This document shows positions 7,604 to 18,651 of a DNA stretch of 36,407 nt, in pieces (position 1 is the stretch's first letter; each line of letters begins with the position of its first letter). The stretch is from Flavobacteriaceae bacterium (GTDB lineage Bacteria; Bacteroidota; Bacteroidia; Flavobacteriales; Flavobacteriaceae), in assembly GCA_024643425.1 (NCBI GenBank), contig JAHEMY010000014.1, positions 1 through 36,407 on the forward strand. Direction: 5' to 3'. The notes under the pieces are model-generated. The model was given only the letters and a program-made list of their open reading frames with translations, searched no databases and was not told the DNA's origin. The position numbers were made by a program, and so were the translations under genes.

Positions 7604-9163
7604 CTAATGTTTTTTTAAAATTTCTTTTTTAGCCCCAGCCTTAACTTGAATTATTTCAGGGATGGAACGACCTTCAATATTGCTCTCCAACCAGGTGAGA
7701 ATGTCAAGGTACAGGAAGCTTCGTCGTTCATAAGGGTCACTCTCCAATTCCTTCAATTTAGCATGTAACTTTTTAAATTCATTTTTAATTTCATGAGGAA
7801 ATATATCCCCTAAATTTTTCAAGAATTTGATCATTTCTTTTTGCACTTGATACAAATCTTCCATTTTGAGAAGGAACTTGTAGGTGCTTTTTATTAAGCG
7901 TTCCAAATGATAATCTTCCCCCGCTTCATAATGAGCTACTAAATTGAGAATACGCGAGTAGCAGAGCAAGTCCTCACGCATCTCTAACGATTTATTTGAA
8001 ATAATTTTATCGAGATATGCGATGCACTGTTTGTTATCGCCCATCCCAAAATACAAACACGCAATTTTGTAATAAAAGATCATGATGTGATGCTCATCAA
8101 TCTTATTTTCATAAGTCTTGATCCCTTTAATTACTTCTGGAACTAAGTGAGTTCCTTCTTCAAAGGTCCCCTCCATAAAATGTAAATTCAATTTATGGGA
8201 ATAACGGTATAAAAATGCCAAACTCTGAACATTCTCCCGAACCGGGAAATCGTTTCTGTTTACTATAGCCTCTAACTTTGAAAGCGACTCACGAAATCGC
8301 TGAATATCACCAATAAAGAACAGGGCCTCCAATAAATATTGCTCTCCTCGCAAGAAGAAAATTGGATTCAATACAATCATGTTTGGATTGTTATGAAACA
8401 AATCGGTCCACTTAAGAGCATAACGATAACAGGATAAAAAATCCTGCACTAAGAAACTATACCACAAATGCGCATTGTACCACCAAAGCTTTTCCCTAAA
8501 ACCTATTTCTCCTATTTTAATTTTAGGCAATCTAGCTTTAAAATATTTTGTAATTACCTGGTATTCCTCATCATTTTTAACATAGCCTTTTTTAAGAAAG
8601 ATCCCATACAATTGCAATGACAAATTAGAGAGTTTACTCGCTATGACATTTAACTTACTTATATTTTTTGCTTCTATAGTGAGTTCATCGGCACGATTGC
8701 TAATGCTCCGAGTAATGTATTGCGATTCGATTACTTTTTCCAACTCAATAATTTCGTAGGCCATGTTCTTTTCTTCATTGAGTAAAGCCAAAGCTTTAAC
8801 CTTATCCAAAATCTTTAAACTTTGGTTATAAAGCCCTTTATGATATAAAATGGTTGCAAAATCTAATTGCTCACGAATTTGCAAGCGAACATTCTGGTGA
8901 ATTGGATTTAAACGAAGGCTAATTAATATTTGCTTGTACAAATGGGCTTTTAAGTTGGAGAGCTGTTTTTTCTTAATTCCCTTAAACTTTAATATTTCAT
9001 CTTCATCATAGTCAGACAGTTTCTCCAAAATATCAAAAAGAGCCATAAATTTAGCTTCCTCATTCACTCCAAGCCTTCCTGCGTACAATCGAAATTGTCG
9101 CTTTTCTGATTTAGATAAGGATTTCACCAAATCGAATACATTATCTTTTTGAACCTTGGGCAT
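7604..9163 (-). CDS. Conserved hypothetical helical-repeat protein
   Basis: A 519-residue protein of a type seen in Flavobacteriia; I do not know a function. It is predicted to be almost all helical and very rich in Lys, Leu and Glu, with no signal peptide or membrane segment, so it should be cytoplasmic. The N-terminus (VFDLVKSLSKSEKRQFRLYA) is the most family-like part. The middle and C-terminal parts look like degenerate TPR-type repeats (for example LYHKGLYNQSLKILDKVKAL near 110 and KIACLYFGMGDNKQCIAYLD near 370). It is alone: divergent from leuA and upstream of the riboswitch at 7544, whose operon has its own promoter. Confidence 0.7.
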   Translation of the reverse strand: MPKVQKDNVFDLVKSLSKSEKRQFRLYAGRLGVNEEAKFMALFDILEKLSDYDEDEILKFKGIKKKQLSNLKAHLYKQILISLRLNPIHQNVRLQIREQLDFATILYHKGLYNQSLKILDKVKALALLNEEKNMAYEIIELEKVIESQYITRSISNRADELTIEAKNISKLNVIASKLSNLSLQLYGIFLKKGYVKNDEEYQVITKYFKARLPKIKIGEIGFREKLWWYNAHLWYSFLVQDFLSCYRYALKWTDLFHNNPNMIVLNPIFFLRGEQYLLEALFFIGDIQRFRESLSKLEAIVNRNDFPVRENVQSLAFLYRYSHKLNLHFMEGTFEEGTHLVPEVIKGIKTYENKIDEHHIMIFYYKIACLYFGMGDNKQCIAYLDKIISNKSLEMREDLLCYSRILNLVAHYEAGEDYHLERLIKSTYKFLLKMEDLYQVQKEMIKFLKNLGDIFPHEIKNEFKKLHAKLKELESDPYERRSFLYLDILTWLESNIEGRSIPEIIQVKAGAKKEILKKH

Positions 9164-9314
9164 CAGACAAGAAACTTATTTAAGTATTTGATTATTAATA
9201 TTTTAAAAATACAACCTGCAATTTCAACACCGTAATAACCTCCTAATAATTGAGGCATTTCAACTGTCCAAAGTATACATTCGTCCTGCAATATTCAAAC
9301 TTTATTCTGAAGAA

Positions 9315-10490
9315 ATGTCAAATTCCCAAATTCAAATTTTCGATACGACCTTACGTGACGGTGAGCAAGTTCCCGGATGCAAATTAAACACCGAACAAAA
9401 ACTCATAATCGCCAGGCAACTGGAAAAATTGGGGGTCGATGTGATTGAAGCAGGATTTCCGATATCCAGCCCCGGTGATTTCAAATCGGTAAAGGCCATT
9501 TCAGAAACAGTAAAACACGTCACCGTTTGTGGTTTGACAAGAGCTGTGCAAAAAGATATTGAAGTTGCGGCAGAGGCGCTGAAGGGAGCTAAAAGACCTA
9601 GGATTCATACCGGAATTGGCACTTCAGATTCACATATCAAATACAAATTCAATAGTACGCGAGAAGAAATTCTCGTTCGTGCTTACGATGCTGTTCGCTA
9701 TGCGAAATCCTTTGTAGAAGATGTGGAGTTTTATGCTGAAGATGCCGGAAGAACGGATAACGAATACCTAGCAAGAGTTTGTGAAGCCGCCATTAAAGCA
9801 GGAGCCACGGTTCTGAACATTCCAGATACTACCGGATATTGTCTACCAAGTGAATATGGCGCCAAAATAAAATATTTAATGGAACATGTGAAAGGGATTG
9901 AAAAAGCGATCCTTTCGTGCCATTGTCATAACGACTTAGGGTTGGCCACGGCAAATTCAATCGAAGGGGTGATCAATGGCGCGAGACAAATAGAGTGCAC
10001 AATCAATGGAGTTGGTGAACGCGCTGGAAATACCGCCTTGGAGGAGGTTGTGATGATTTTAAAACAACATCCTTATCTAAACCTTGATACGCACATCAAT
10101 TCAAAAGAAATCTATAAAACGAGTCAACTGGTTTCAAACCACATGGGGGTTTATACACAACCAAACAAGGCCATTGTGGGTTCGAATGCCTTTGCTCACA
10201 GTTCAGGAATTCACCAAGATGGTATGATTAAAAACCGTGAAACCTACGAAATTATTGATCCTAAAGAAGTAGGCGTGACCGATTCTGCCATTATCCTTAC
10301 AGCGCGTAGCGGAAGAGCAGCGTTGGCTTATCGAGCCAAAAACATAGGCTACGAATTAACGAAACTTCAATTGGATGAAGTTTATGCGAGTTTCCTCCTA
10401 TTTGCCGACACGAAAAAAGAAGTGGACGACAACGATATCCACGAGATTATTGTAACGAGTGCCGTATACCCACAAATTATTTCTGCTTAA
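9315..10490 (+). CDS. leuA: 2-isopropylmalate synthase, short form without regulatory domain
   Basis: Condenses acetyl-CoA with 2-ketoisovalerate, the first step of leucine synthesis. Of 391 residues, the catalytic HMGL-like barrel is complete: DTTLRDGEQ at 10-18, metal ligands H203 and H205 in SCHCHND, and GERAGN near 236. The protein ends where enterobacterial LeuA (~523 residues) continues into the leucine-binding dimerisation domain, so leucine feedback through that domain is not possible. Homocitrate or citramalate synthase are alternatives by family, but leuC, leuD and leuB follow directly. The stop overlaps the leuC start (TAATG). Confidence 0.92.
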   Translation: MSNSQIQIFDTTLRDGEQVPGCKLNTEQKLIIARQLEKLGVDVIEAGFPISSPGDFKSVKAISETVKHVTVCGLTRAVQKDIEVAAEALKGAKRPRIHTGIGTSDSHIKYKFNSTREEILVRAYDAVRYAKSFVEDVEFYAEDAGRTDNEYLARVCEAAIKAGATVLNIPDTTGYCLPSEYGAKIKYLMEHVKGIEKAILSCHCHNDLGLATANSIEGVINGARQIECTINGVGERAGNTALEEVVMILKQHPYLNLDTHINSKEIYKTSQLVSNHMGVYTQPNKAIVGSNAFAHSSGIHQDGMIKNRETYEIIDPKEVGVTDSAIILTARSGRAALAYRAKNIGYELTKLQLDEVYASFLLFADTKKEVDDNDIHEIIVTSAVYPQIISA

Positions 10491-11872
10491 TGGGAAAAAC
10501 CTTATTCGACAAGGTCTGGGACGCTCATGTCGTAGACACCATAGACAACGGACCTCAAGTATTATACATCGACCAACATCTTATTCATGAAGTTACGAGT
10601 CCTCAAGCTTTTAAAGAACTTGAAGATCGCTCCATTCCGATTTTTCGCCCGAAACAAATTGTTGCCACGGCCGACCATAATACGCCAACACTCAATCAAC
10701 ACCTTCCGGTCAAGGATGCCCTCTCTCGAAATCAGTTGCAACAGCTTTCCGAGAATTGCTCTAAAAACGGAATCACTTTATATGAATTGGGACACAAGTA
10801 CAACGGAATTGTCCATGTGATGGCCCCGGAATTAGGCATCACCCAGCCCGGAATGACCATTGTTTGTGGTGATAGTCATACCTCCACACATGGAGCCTTT
10901 GGCGCCATTGCTTTTGGTATTGGAACAAGTCAGGTAGCCCAAGTATTTGCAAGTCAGTGTTTATTACTCTCAAAACCAAAATCCCTGCGAGTCACAGTCA
11001 ATGGAACACTCAAAAAAGGGGTCTTACCGAAAGACGTTATTCTGTATATTATTTCAGAAATAGGCACCAACGCAGGTACGGGTTATTTCTGTGAATATGC
11101 CGGAGATGTCTTCAAAAACATGAGCATGGAAGGTCGTATGACGGTATGTAACATGAGTATAGAAATGGGTGCTCGAGGCGGTATGATTGCTCCGGATGAA
11201 ACCACTTTTTCCTATGTTAAAGCCAAAGAATTTGCCCCAAAAGGTGAAGATTTTGAGAAAAAAGCAGCCTATTGGAAAACCCTTCCAACAGATAAAGATG
11301 CCGTTTTTGATAAGGAATATGTTTTTGATGCTGCCAACATCGAACCCATGATCACCTATGGAACAAACCCGGGAATGGGCGTGAAAATCACACAGAATAT
11401 CCCCAATCTTGAGGATGCCTCGTTTAAAAAATCATTAGCGTATATGGGACTTGAAGGAGGCCAGAGCATGCTCGACCAGCCTATTAATTATGTTTTTATT
11501 GGAAGTTGTACCAATTCTCGTATTGAAGATTTTCGAGTGGCTGCTGAATATGTAAAAGGAAAACAAAAAGCGAGCAATGTTACCGCATGGTTGGTTCCCG
11601 GAAGCAAACAAGTGGAGGCACAAATAGAAAACGAAGGATTGAAGGCCATCTTTGAAGAAGCCGGTTTTCAACTTCGACAGCCAGGGTGTTCAGCGTGCCT
11701 TGCCATGAACGACGATAAAATTCCGCAAGGTGCCTATTGTGTATCGACCTCAAATAGAAACTTTGAAGGACGTCAAGGTCAAGGAGCTAGAACCCTTTTG
11801 GCGAGTCCGTTAGTCGCTGCCGCCACAGCCATTGAAGGAAAAATTATCGACATCACTCAACACCTCAACTAA
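10490..11872 (+). CDS. leuC: 3-isopropylmalate dehydratase large subunit
   Basis: The aconitase-type large subunit that, with LeuD, isomerises 2-isopropylmalate to 3-isopropylmalate. It has 460 residues, close to the usual ~466. The three 4Fe-4S ligands are seen as C340 (GSCTNSR), C400 and C403 (GCSAC). [20 protein letters not shown] is the family substrate-binding segment. It starts one base before the leuA frame closes (TAATG) and leuD begins one base after its stop, so the operon is tightly coupled. Confidence 0.96.
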   Translation: MGKTLFDKVWDAHVVDTIDNGPQVLYIDQHLIHEVTSPQAFKELEDRSIPIFRPKQIVATADHNTPTLNQHLPVKDALSRNQLQQLSENCSKNGITLYELGHKYNGIVHVMAPELGITQPGMTIVCGDSHTSTHGAFGAIAFGIGTSQVAQVFASQCLLLSKPKSLRVTVNGTLKKGVLPKDVILYIISEIGTNAGTGYFCEYAGDVFKNMSMEGRMTVCNMSIEMGARGGMIAPDETTFSYVKAKEFAPKGEDFEKKAAYWKTLPTDKDAVFDKEYVFDAANIEPMITYGTNPGMGVKITQNIPNLEDASFKKSLAYMGLEGGQSMLDQPINYVFIGSCTNSRIEDFRVAAEYVKGKQKASNVTAWLVPGSKQVEAQIENEGLKAIFEEAGFQLRQPGCSACLAMNDDKIPQGAYCVSTSNRNFEGRQGQGARTLLASPLVAAATAIEGKIIDITQHLN

Positions 11873-11873
11873 C

Positions 11874-12464
11874 ATGGAAAAGTTCGTAACACTTCGCTCA
11901 ACGGCCATTCCGTTAAATATTGAGAATGTAGATACCGATCAAATTATTCCGGCACGTTTCCTGAAGGCCACAGATAAACAAGGGTTTGGCGATAATGTAT
12001 TTAGGGATTGGCGGTATCAAAAAGACAACAGTTTGAATAACGAGTTTATTTTGAACAACCCAAACTATTCGGGCAAGATCCTAGTTGCAGGAGATAATTT
12101 TGGATGCGGCTCCAGTCGTGAACACGCTGCTTGGGCATTAACGGGCTTTGGGTTCAAGGTAATTGTATCCAGTTTTTTTGCAGATATCTTTAAAGGAAAC
12201 GCACTAAATAATGGCCTATTACCGGTACAGGTTTCTAAGGAATTTCTCATGGAGTTATTTAAACAACTGGAAAAGAACCCCGCTACCTTGCTTACCGTTA
12301 ATTTAAAAGATCAAACAATTTCAGTTTATGAAAGTTCGCTTTCTGAAAACTTTGAAATTGATCCCTATAAAAAAACATGCATGATCAATGGATACGACGA
12401 CATTGACTTTCTATTGAGTAAAAAAGAACAAATTGAAGCCTTTGAGGCACAAAAAAATTATTAA
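11874..12464 (+). CDS. leuD: 3-isopropylmalate dehydratase small subunit
   Basis: The swivel-domain partner of LeuC, with 196 residues (usual ~200). Family motifs are [14 protein letters not shown] near 18 and [17 protein letters not shown] near 70. I chose the ATG at 11874, one base after the leuC stop and aligned with known LeuD starts (MEKF). A longer in-frame start inside leuC would add 14 residues without family support. leuB starts one base after its stop. Confidence 0.96.
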   Translation: MEKFVTLRSTAIPLNIENVDTDQIIPARFLKATDKQGFGDNVFRDWRYQKDNSLNNEFILNNPNYSGKILVAGDNFGCGSSREHAAWALTGFGFKVIVSSFFADIFKGNALNNGLLPVQVSKEFLMELFKQLEKNPATLLTVNLKDQTISVYESSLSENFEIDPYKKTCMINGYDDIDFLLSKKEQIEAFEAQKNY

Positions 12465-12465
12465 T

Positions 12466-13584
12466 ATGAAATTAAAAATCGCGGTACTTCCAGGGGACGG
12501 CATAGGTCCTGAAGTTACCAAACAATCTATAAAAGTCTTGAACGCCATTGCGGTAGAATTCAATCATCAATTTCAATTTAAATACGCCGTGGTGGGTGCT
12601 ACAGCTATTGATACGACAGGGGATCCACTCCCCGAAGAGACTCTTAAACTCTGTGAAAATTCCGATGCCATTTTATTTGGCGCCATTGGAGATCCTAAGT
12701 ATGACAATGATCCATCGGCAAAGGTTCGGCCGGAGCAAGGATTATTAAAATTGAGGAAGTCTCTTGGCCTTTATGCGAATATACGCCCGGTTAAGGCGTA
12801 TGATTCACTCTTGGACAAGTCTCCCCTAAAAATCGAGAATATTATTGGAACCGATATCAGCATCTATCGAGAATTAACAGGAGGTATCTATTTTGGTGAA
12901 AAGCACCTTAATGAAGCAGGCTCCGAAGCTTCGGACCTTTGTTTTTATTCGCGAGAAGAAATAGAACGTATAACGCATCTTGCGTTTAAAGCGGCACAAT
13001 CCAGAAATAAGAAAGTGACCTTAGTCGACAAGGCAAATGTTCTGGAAACATCCCGTTTATGGCGCAAAGTGGTCACCGAATTAGCTTCACAATACCCTGA
13101 TGTCACTTTAGATTTCCTTTTCGTGGACAATGCAGCCATGCAATTAATTTTGAATCCAAGACAATTCGACGTCATTCTTACCGAAAATATGTTTGGGGAT
13201 ATTATTAGTGACGAAGCAAGTGTTATTGGTGGTTCAATCGGGTTATTAGCTTCTGCTTCAGTGGGTGAAAAGTATGCCTTATTTGAGCCTATTCATGGGT
13301 CCTATCCTCAAGCCAAAGGAAAAGGTATTGCAAATCCAATTGCCTCCATCCTTTCGGCAGCCATGCTCTTGGAACATTTTTGTCTATTTGAAGAAGCTAA
13401 ATTGATTCATAGAGCGGTAGAGAAATCGTTGGAATTGAATATTACTACGCCCGATCTAAATAGCAATAACACAGCAGTGAGCACCGATCGAGTAGGCGAA
13501 TTTATTCAAGATTTCATTGCGAATCCGGAAGATTCTAACCGCAATTTTGCAAACATTCATTTGGGTCAATCGACCATTATTTAA
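12466..13584 (+). CDS. leuB: 3-isopropylmalate dehydrogenase
   Basis: NAD-dependent oxidative decarboxylation of 3-isopropylmalate, the third specific step of leucine synthesis. The 372 residues include the N-terminal PGDGIGPEV, the substrate-binding arginine region KLRKSLGLYANIRP, LTENMFGDIISDEASVIGGS with the metal-binding aspartates, and EPIHGSYPQAKGKGIANP for the cofactor. The ATG at 12466 gives the normal start (MKLKIAVLPGDG). It ends the leuACDB operon and faces ilvA tail to tail with 18 bases between the stops; no terminator hairpin is visible there. Confidence 0.96.
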   Translation: MKLKIAVLPGDGIGPEVTKQSIKVLNAIAVEFNHQFQFKYAVVGATAIDTTGDPLPEETLKLCENSDAILFGAIGDPKYDNDPSAKVRPEQGLLKLRKSLGLYANIRPVKAYDSLLDKSPLKIENIIGTDISIYRELTGGIYFGEKHLNEAGSEASDLCFYSREEIERITHLAFKAAQSRNKKVTLVDKANVLETSRLWRKVVTELASQYPDVTLDFLFVDNAAMQLILNPRQFDVILTENMFGDIISDEASVIGGSIGLLASASVGEKYALFEPIHGSYPQAKGKGIANPIASILSAAMLLEHFCLFEEAKLIHRAVEKSLELNITTPDLNSNNTAVSTDRVGEFIQDFIANPEDSNRNFANIHLGQSTII

Positions 13585-13602
13585 AAGGCGAGAAAAACAG
13601 AT

Positions 13603-14865
13603 TTACACTAAAAATTGAAACAGCTCGGGTTTATTATTCAGATATTCCCCATAAAAGTTGAAATGTTTCATCTTATTAATTAATGGTTCCAAATCGTCTG
13701 GAGATTTTAATTCCAATCCTACTACGGCACTCCCATTTTCGCGATTGGTCTTTTTGGTGTATTCAAAATGGGTAATATCGTCGTTTGGTCCCAACACCTC
13801 ACCCACAAATTGTCGCAAAGCTCCTGCTCTTTGTGGAAAGTTGAGAATAAAGTAGTGTTTCAAGTTTCCATAGAGCAAGGCTCTTTCTTTAATTTCAGCA
13901 GTACGTGTGATATCATTATTACTCCCACTTACCACGCAAACCACATTTTTACCTTTTATTTCTTCTGCATAAAGATCTAAAGCAGAAATACTCAAAGCCC
14001 CTGCAGGCTCAATGATAATGGCATCCTTATTATACAAATCGAGCATGGTTTGACAAATTTTACCTTCAGGTACCGTGATCACAGCATCCAGATGCTCACG
14101 ACAAATGGAAAATGTGAGTTCTCCCACTCGTTTTACGGCCGCACCATCTACAAATTTTTCAATCTTATGCAAGGTGGTGTTCTCACCTCGTTCGATGGAC
14201 TTCTTCATGGCTGGAGCCCCTTCAGGCTCTACCCCTATGATTTTTGTGTAAGGAGAAAGTTGTCTAAAGACACTGCTTAACCCGGAAGCTAATCCGCCGC
14301 CGCCAATGGGCACAAAAATATAATCGATGCATTGTTTGGACTGCTCAAAGATCTCCAGTCCCACTGTGCCTTGACCTTCAATTACTTTCTCATCATCAAA
14401 GGGATGGACAAAGGTTTTACCAGAAATCGCCGATTCTGTGTAAGCCAGTTCTTGAGAATCGTCAAAAGTGTCCCCTTCAAGCTTTACTTCCACATAAGCT
14501 TCACCAAACATCTTAACCTGCTCAATCTTCTGGATGGGGGTAGTTACCGGCATGTAAATGACTCCTTTTACTTGAAGCAACTTACAGGATAATGCAACCC
14601 CTTGAGCATGATTTCCTGCACTGGCGCAGATTACCCCTTTTTCCTTTTCGGATTCAGAAAGTGACGACATCTTATTAAAGGCTCCTCTAATTTTATACGA
14701 CCGCACCAATTGTAGATCTTCTCGTTTAAAAAATACACTAGCTTGAAAAATATTGGAAAAACGAAGACTTTTGGAAAGTGGAGTTTGCTGAACAACTCCT
14801 TCCAATTTCGCCGCAGCGATTCTTACTTTTTCAATAGAAGGTGTATAGGAAACCTTTGTATTCAT
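13603..14865 (-). CDS. ilvA: Threonine dehydratase, biosynthetic
   Basis: Deaminates threonine to 2-ketobutyrate, the entry to isoleucine. It has 420 residues. The PLP lysine is K58 (RSYKIRGAF), with ASAGNHAQGVA near 83 and the phosphate loop GGGGLASG near 186. The last ~90 residues (from HYFILNFPQRAGALRQF) form a single ACT-like regulatory domain, as in shorter IlvA forms; E. coli IlvA (514 residues) has two. It is last in ilvD-B-N-C-A, 3 bases after ilvC. The ACT domain marks it as the feedback-controlled enzyme, in contrast to the dehydratase at 1245-2186. Confidence 0.95.
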   Translation of the reverse strand: MNTKVSYTPSIEKVRIAAAKLEGVVQQTPLSKSLRFSNIFQASVFFKREDLQLVRSYKIRGAFNKMSSLSESEKEKGVICASAGNHAQGVALSCKLLQVKGVIYMPVTTPIQKIEQVKMFGEAYVEVKLEGDTFDDSQELAYTESAISGKTFVHPFDDEKVIEGQGTVGLEIFEQSKQCIDYIFVPIGGGGLASGLSSVFRQLSPYTKIIGVEPEGAPAMKKSIERGENTTLHKIEKFVDGAAVKRVGELTFSICREHLDAVITVPEGKICQTMLDLYNKDAIIIEPAGALSISALDLYAEEIKGKNVVCVVSGSNNDITRTAEIKERALLYGNLKHYFILNFPQRAGALRQFVGEVLGPNDDITHFEYTKKTNRENGSAVVGLELKSPDDLEPLINKMKHFNFYGEYLNNKPELFQFLV

Positions 14866-14868
14866 AAA

Positions 14869-16362
14869 TTATGCCTCTGCAAGTGTTGATTGCTCGGTAT
14901 TAATAACTTTCATTTGGATCATGGCACTTCGTAAATATTTTCCAACCTCCTCTATGGGGTGTGATGCAATTTCTTCGTTTACCGCAATTAATTCCAAATT
15001 ATCCACCCCTTTAGTAGGTATAGACTTTCCTATGTCTGTGGGTTGTACGGTCTTCATGAAATTGGTTAACAATGGTTTTGCTGAATGATCGAATAAGTAA
15101 CAGCCGTATTCTGCCGTATCTGAAATTATACGATTCATTTCAAAGAGTTTCTTTCGTGCAATGGTATTTGCAATGAGCGGTAACTCGTGAAGGGATTCGT
15201 AATAAGCCGATTCCTCGATAATCCCTGAAGCGACCATAGTTTCATAAGCTAGTTCAACGCCGGCTTTGATAAAAGCAGCCATTAATGTTCCATGATCGAA
15301 ATACTGTTGTTCCGGTATATGATTGGGAGTAGGTTCTGTCTTTTCAAAAGCAGTTTCACCGGTGGCGGCCCTCCATTTTAAAAGATTGGAATCATCATTG
15401 GCCCAATCGGCCATCATTCCTGAAGAAAATTCCCCACTCATAATATCGTCCATGTGTTTTTGGAACAGCGGTGCTAAAATATCCTTCAATTGTTCTGATA
15501 GTTCATAGGCACGAAGCTTGGCCGGATTGGAGAGCCTGTCCATCATATTGGTAATCCCTCCATGTTTTAAGGCTTCCGTTAAGGTTTCCCAACCGTACTG
15601 AATAAGTTTAGAAGCATAATTTGCATCGATTCCGTGTTCAACCATTTTGTCAAAGCAGAGAATTGATCCCGTTTGCAAGACTCCACAAAGGATGGTCTGC
15701 TCGCCCATCAAATCACTTTTTACCTCTGCCACAAAGGAAGATTCCAAAACTCCTGCACGGTGTCCACCGGTCGCAAAAGCATAGGCCTTGGCTTGTTCCC
15801 AACCTTTTTGTTCAGGATCGTTTTGCGGATGCACAGCAATGAGCGTTGGTACTCCAAAACCCCTTTTGTATTCTTCCCGAACTTCGGAGCCGGGACATTT
15901 TGGAGCCACCATAATTACTGTGATGTCCTTTCTAATTTCCATGCCTTCTTCAACGATGTTGAAACCATGTGAATACGACAAGGTCGCTCCTTTTTTCATG
16001 AGAGGTACTACTTTGTTGATTACCGGACGGTGTTGTTTATCCGGCGTAAGGTTGCACACCAGTTCTGCGGTGGGGATTAATTCCTCAAAAGTTCCAACTT
16101 CAAATCCATTGGAGGTAGCATTTACATAAGAGGCTCGTTTAAGCCTAATGGCTTCTTCACGCAATGCATAAGAAACGTCCAATCCTGAATCACGCATATT
16201 CATTCCTTGATTCAAACCTTGCGCACCGCATCCTAGGATAACTACCTTTTTTCCTTCCAAAGCTTTAATGCCTTGGTCAAATTCAGTGGCTTCCATAAAC
16301 CGGCATTGCCCCAATTGTTCCAGTTTTTCTCGTAACGATAATGTATTGAAATAATTTTTCAT
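14869..16362 (-). CDS. ilvC: Ketol-acid reductoisomerase, class II (long form)
   Basis: NADPH-dependent isomeroreductase that makes the dihydroxy acids of the valine and isoleucine branches. It has 497 residues, the long class II form like E. coli IlvC (491), which contains a duplicated C-terminal domain. The Rossmann motif [14 protein letters not shown] is near 41, and the N-terminus [13 protein letters not shown] matches the E. coli start. I chose the ATG at 16362; a start 24 bases upstream is possible but would overlap the end of ilvN. ilvA follows 3 bases later. Confidence 0.95.
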   Translation of the reverse strand: MKNYFNTLSLREKLEQLGQCRFMEATEFDQGIKALEGKKVVILGCGAQGLNQGMNMRDSGLDVSYALREEAIRLKRASYVNATSNGFEVGTFEELIPTAELVCNLTPDKQHRPVINKVVPLMKKGATLSYSHGFNIVEEGMEIRKDITVIMVAPKCPGSEVREEYKRGFGVPTLIAVHPQNDPEQKGWEQAKAYAFATGGHRAGVLESSFVAEVKSDLMGEQTILCGVLQTGSILCFDKMVEHGIDANYASKLIQYGWETLTEALKHGGITNMMDRLSNPAKLRAYELSEQLKDILAPLFQKHMDDIMSGEFSSGMMADWANDDSNLLKWRAATGETAFEKTEPTPNHIPEQQYFDHGTLMAAFIKAGVELAYETMVASGIIEESAYYESLHELPLIANTIARKKLFEMNRIISDTAEYGCYLFDHSAKPLLTNFMKTVQPTDIGKSIPTKGVDNLELIAVNEEIASHPIEEVGKYLRSAMIQMKVINTEQSTLAEA

Positions 16363-16372
16363 GATTCTCTTG

Positions 16373-16906
16373 TTATACACCGGCAAAAGCTTCCAGCATT
16401 TTTGTTATTTTCATTTCATCTTTTGTGACCGCAATACGTCCTGAACGAACAAACTGCATAATACCGAAGGGTTTTAACTCTCGATACAACAACTCGACTT
16501 CACTTTTCCGCCCCGATTTTTCCAGGACAAAAAACTCCCGGTTTACAGTCACGATGCGCGCATTGCTTTCTTTAATTATATTTTGAATTTGTCGCTCCTC
16601 AAAAAGCAGATCGCTTTTAATTTTGAATAGACAAGATTCCTGGTAAATAGTATCTTCATCGGTGTGGTAATAGGCCTTAATGACTTCCACTTGCTTTTCT
16701 ATCTGACCGATTACTTTGCGCATTTGATCTTCCGAAACTTCTACCAAGATGGTAAAGCGTGAAACTCCGTCGATTTCAGAAATTGAGGAGTTAATGCTCT
16801 CAATATTGATGTGCCGACGCTGAAAGATGGCCGAAATACGATTAAGCAACCCTACATTGTTTTCCGTATAAATGGAAACGGTGAATAATTCTGTTTTTTG
16901 TACCAT
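16373..16906 (-). CDS. ilvN: Acetolactate synthase small (regulatory) subunit
   Basis: Regulatory partner of the large subunit encoded just upstream. It has 177 residues: an N-terminal ACT domain ([21 protein letters not shown], ~8-28, continuing to ~80), and a C-terminal ALS_ss_C-type domain from ~90. The ACT domain normally binds valine and gives feedback inhibition. It starts 2 bases after the ilvB stop, and ilvC follows after 10 bases. Confidence 0.95.
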   Translation of the reverse strand: MVQKTELFTVSIYTENNVGLLNRISAIFQRRHINIESINSSISEIDGVSRFTILVEVSEDQMRKVIGQIEKQVEVIKAYYHTDEDTIYQESCLFKIKSDLLFEERQIQNIIKESNARIVTVNREFFVLEKSGRKSEVELLYRELKPFGIMQFVRSGRIAVTKDEMKITKMLEAFAGV

Positions 16907-16908
16907 AA

Positions 16909-18642
16909 CTAACTTAATCTTATGTCTGAAACCGAAGCCCCTGTTGGGATCATCGGAAATACATTATCCTCTTTTTCTACACACACCTCCAAAAAGTAAG
17001 GTCCATCATGGGCAATCATGGTTTGTACCGCTTCCCCCAATTCCGCTCTTTGTGTCACTTTTTGCGCTTCGATAAAATACCCCTTGGCAATCTGCACAAA
17101 GTCGGGATTTACCAATTCTGTGGAAGCGTAGCGCTTATCAAAAAACAACTGTTGCCACTGACGTACCATTCCTAAGAAATTGTTATTTAGCACCACGATT
17201 TTGACTGGGACCTTGGTCTGAAAAATGGTTCCTAATTCCTGGATGGTCATTTGATAGCCTCCATCGCCAATAATAGCAACCACTTCCCTATCAGGAGCCG
17301 CCATTTTTGCACCAATCGCAGCAGGAAGCGCAAAGCCCATGGTTCCAAGACCCCCTGAAGTAATATTGCTTTTAGTATTGTTGAATTCGGCATAACGACA
17401 AGCGACCATTTGATGCTGACCCACATCGGAAACAATGGCTGCATCTCCTTTGGTCTGGAGGTTGATTTCCTTAAGAACCTCGCCCATAGTGAGTCCGTCT
17501 TTTGATGGATACAAATCGTTTTGAATAATCTGTTTGTATTCTATATCGTAATAGTTTTTAAACTCCTGATGCCATTCTTCATGGGTATTCTTGCCAATAA
17601 ATGGAAGTAACATTCGCAAACTTTCCTTGGCATTTCCTAGAACGGCTACATCCGTTTTTACATTTTTATCCACCTCGGCAGGGTCTATTTCAAAATGAAT
17701 GATTTTGGCTTGTTTGGCATAAGTATTCAAATTTCCGGTTACCCGATCGTCGAAGCGCATTCCAATGGCAATGAGGACATCACATTCGTTAGTAAGTTTA
17801 TTAGGCGCATAATTTCCATGCATGCCTACCATACCTACATTCAATGGATGGGCAGTAGGAATCGCAGATGCTCCCAAAATGGTCCAAGCGGCAGGAATCC
17901 CTGCTTTCTCGATGAGTTGTTTTAATTCATTTTCAGCTTCCCCCAAAATAACTCCCTGGCCCCAAACAATCATAGGCTTTTTGGCTAAATTGATTAAAGA
18001 TGCAGCTTGTTCAATGGCAGAAATCTCCACTTTAGGAGTGGGTTTATAACTGCGAATTCCGGTACATTTTTCATAACTAAAATCGAACTCTTCAAATTGA
18101 GCATCCTTAGTGATATCAATGAGTACCGGTCCTGGACGTCCGCTCTTTGCGATGTAAAATGCCTTGGCAAGTACCTCCGGAATTTCAGAAGCCTTTGTAA
18201 TTTGATGGTTCCATTTTGTCACGGGCGTAGAGATACCTACAATATCGGTCTCTTGAAAGGCATCGCTTCCCAAAAGATGCGATCCTACTTGTCCGGTAAT
18301 ACAAACAATGGGAGTCGAGTCGATCTGTGCATCTGCGATTCCGGTTATTAAATTAGTTGCTCCCGGTCCTGAAGTTGCGATTGCCACCCCTACTTTTCCT
18401 GAAATTCGGGCATAGCCTTGGGCTGCGTGGGTAGCGCCTTGTTCATGTCGTGTAAGCACATGATGAAGTCGGTCTTGGTATTTGTACAATTCATCATAAA
18501 CAGGCATAATTGCTCCCCCCGGATATCCGTATAAAATATCCACTCCTTCAGCCAATAAACAGCGAACAACTGCTTCACTCCCAGAGATCCGTTCTGTTTT
18601 AGCTGTAGTTACCTTTTGGTTTTGTATTGTTTGTGTGTCCAT
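16909..18642 (-). CDS. ilvB: Acetolactate synthase large (catalytic) subunit
   Basis: ThDP-dependent condensation of pyruvate with pyruvate or 2-ketobutyrate. It has 577 residues, normal length. Seen in order: the N-terminal PYR domain with YGYPGGAIMPVYDEL and the catalytic glutamate in RHEQGATHAAQGYAR, the central FAD-binding type domain, and the ThDP/metal motif IGDGGYQMTIQEL, followed by the asparagines in LNNNFLGMVRQWQ. Symbols ilvB, ilvG and ilvI are used for paralogues that cannot be told apart here. It lies 9 bases after ilvD and 2 bases before ilvN. Confidence 0.95.
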   Translation of the reverse strand: MDTQTIQNQKVTTAKTERISGSEAVVRCLLAEGVDILYGYPGGAIMPVYDELYKYQDRLHHVLTRHEQGATHAAQGYARISGKVGVAIATSGPGATNLITGIADAQIDSTPIVCITGQVGSHLLGSDAFQETDIVGISTPVTKWNHQITKASEIPEVLAKAFYIAKSGRPGPVLIDITKDAQFEEFDFSYEKCTGIRSYKPTPKVEISAIEQAASLINLAKKPMIVWGQGVILGEAENELKQLIEKAGIPAAWTILGASAIPTAHPLNVGMVGMHGNYAPNKLTNECDVLIAIGMRFDDRVTGNLNTYAKQAKIIHFEIDPAEVDKNVKTDVAVLGNAKESLRMLLPFIGKNTHEEWHQEFKNYYDIEYKQIIQNDLYPSKDGLTMGEVLKEINLQTKGDAAIVSDVGQHQMVACRYAEFNNTKSNITSGGLGTMGFALPAAIGAKMAAPDREVVAIIGDGGYQMTIQELGTIFQTKVPVKIVVLNNNFLGMVRQWQQLFFDKRYASTELVNPDFVQIAKGYFIEAQKVTQRAELGEAVQTMIAHDGPYFLEVCVEKEDNVFPMIPTGASVSDIRLS

Positions 18643-18651
18643 ATTCGGATT

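Noticed and set aside
11832-11873. Longer start for leuD inside leuC
   Set aside because: The 14 extra residues do not fit the family, and the ATG at 11874 directly after the leuC stop is the standard start.
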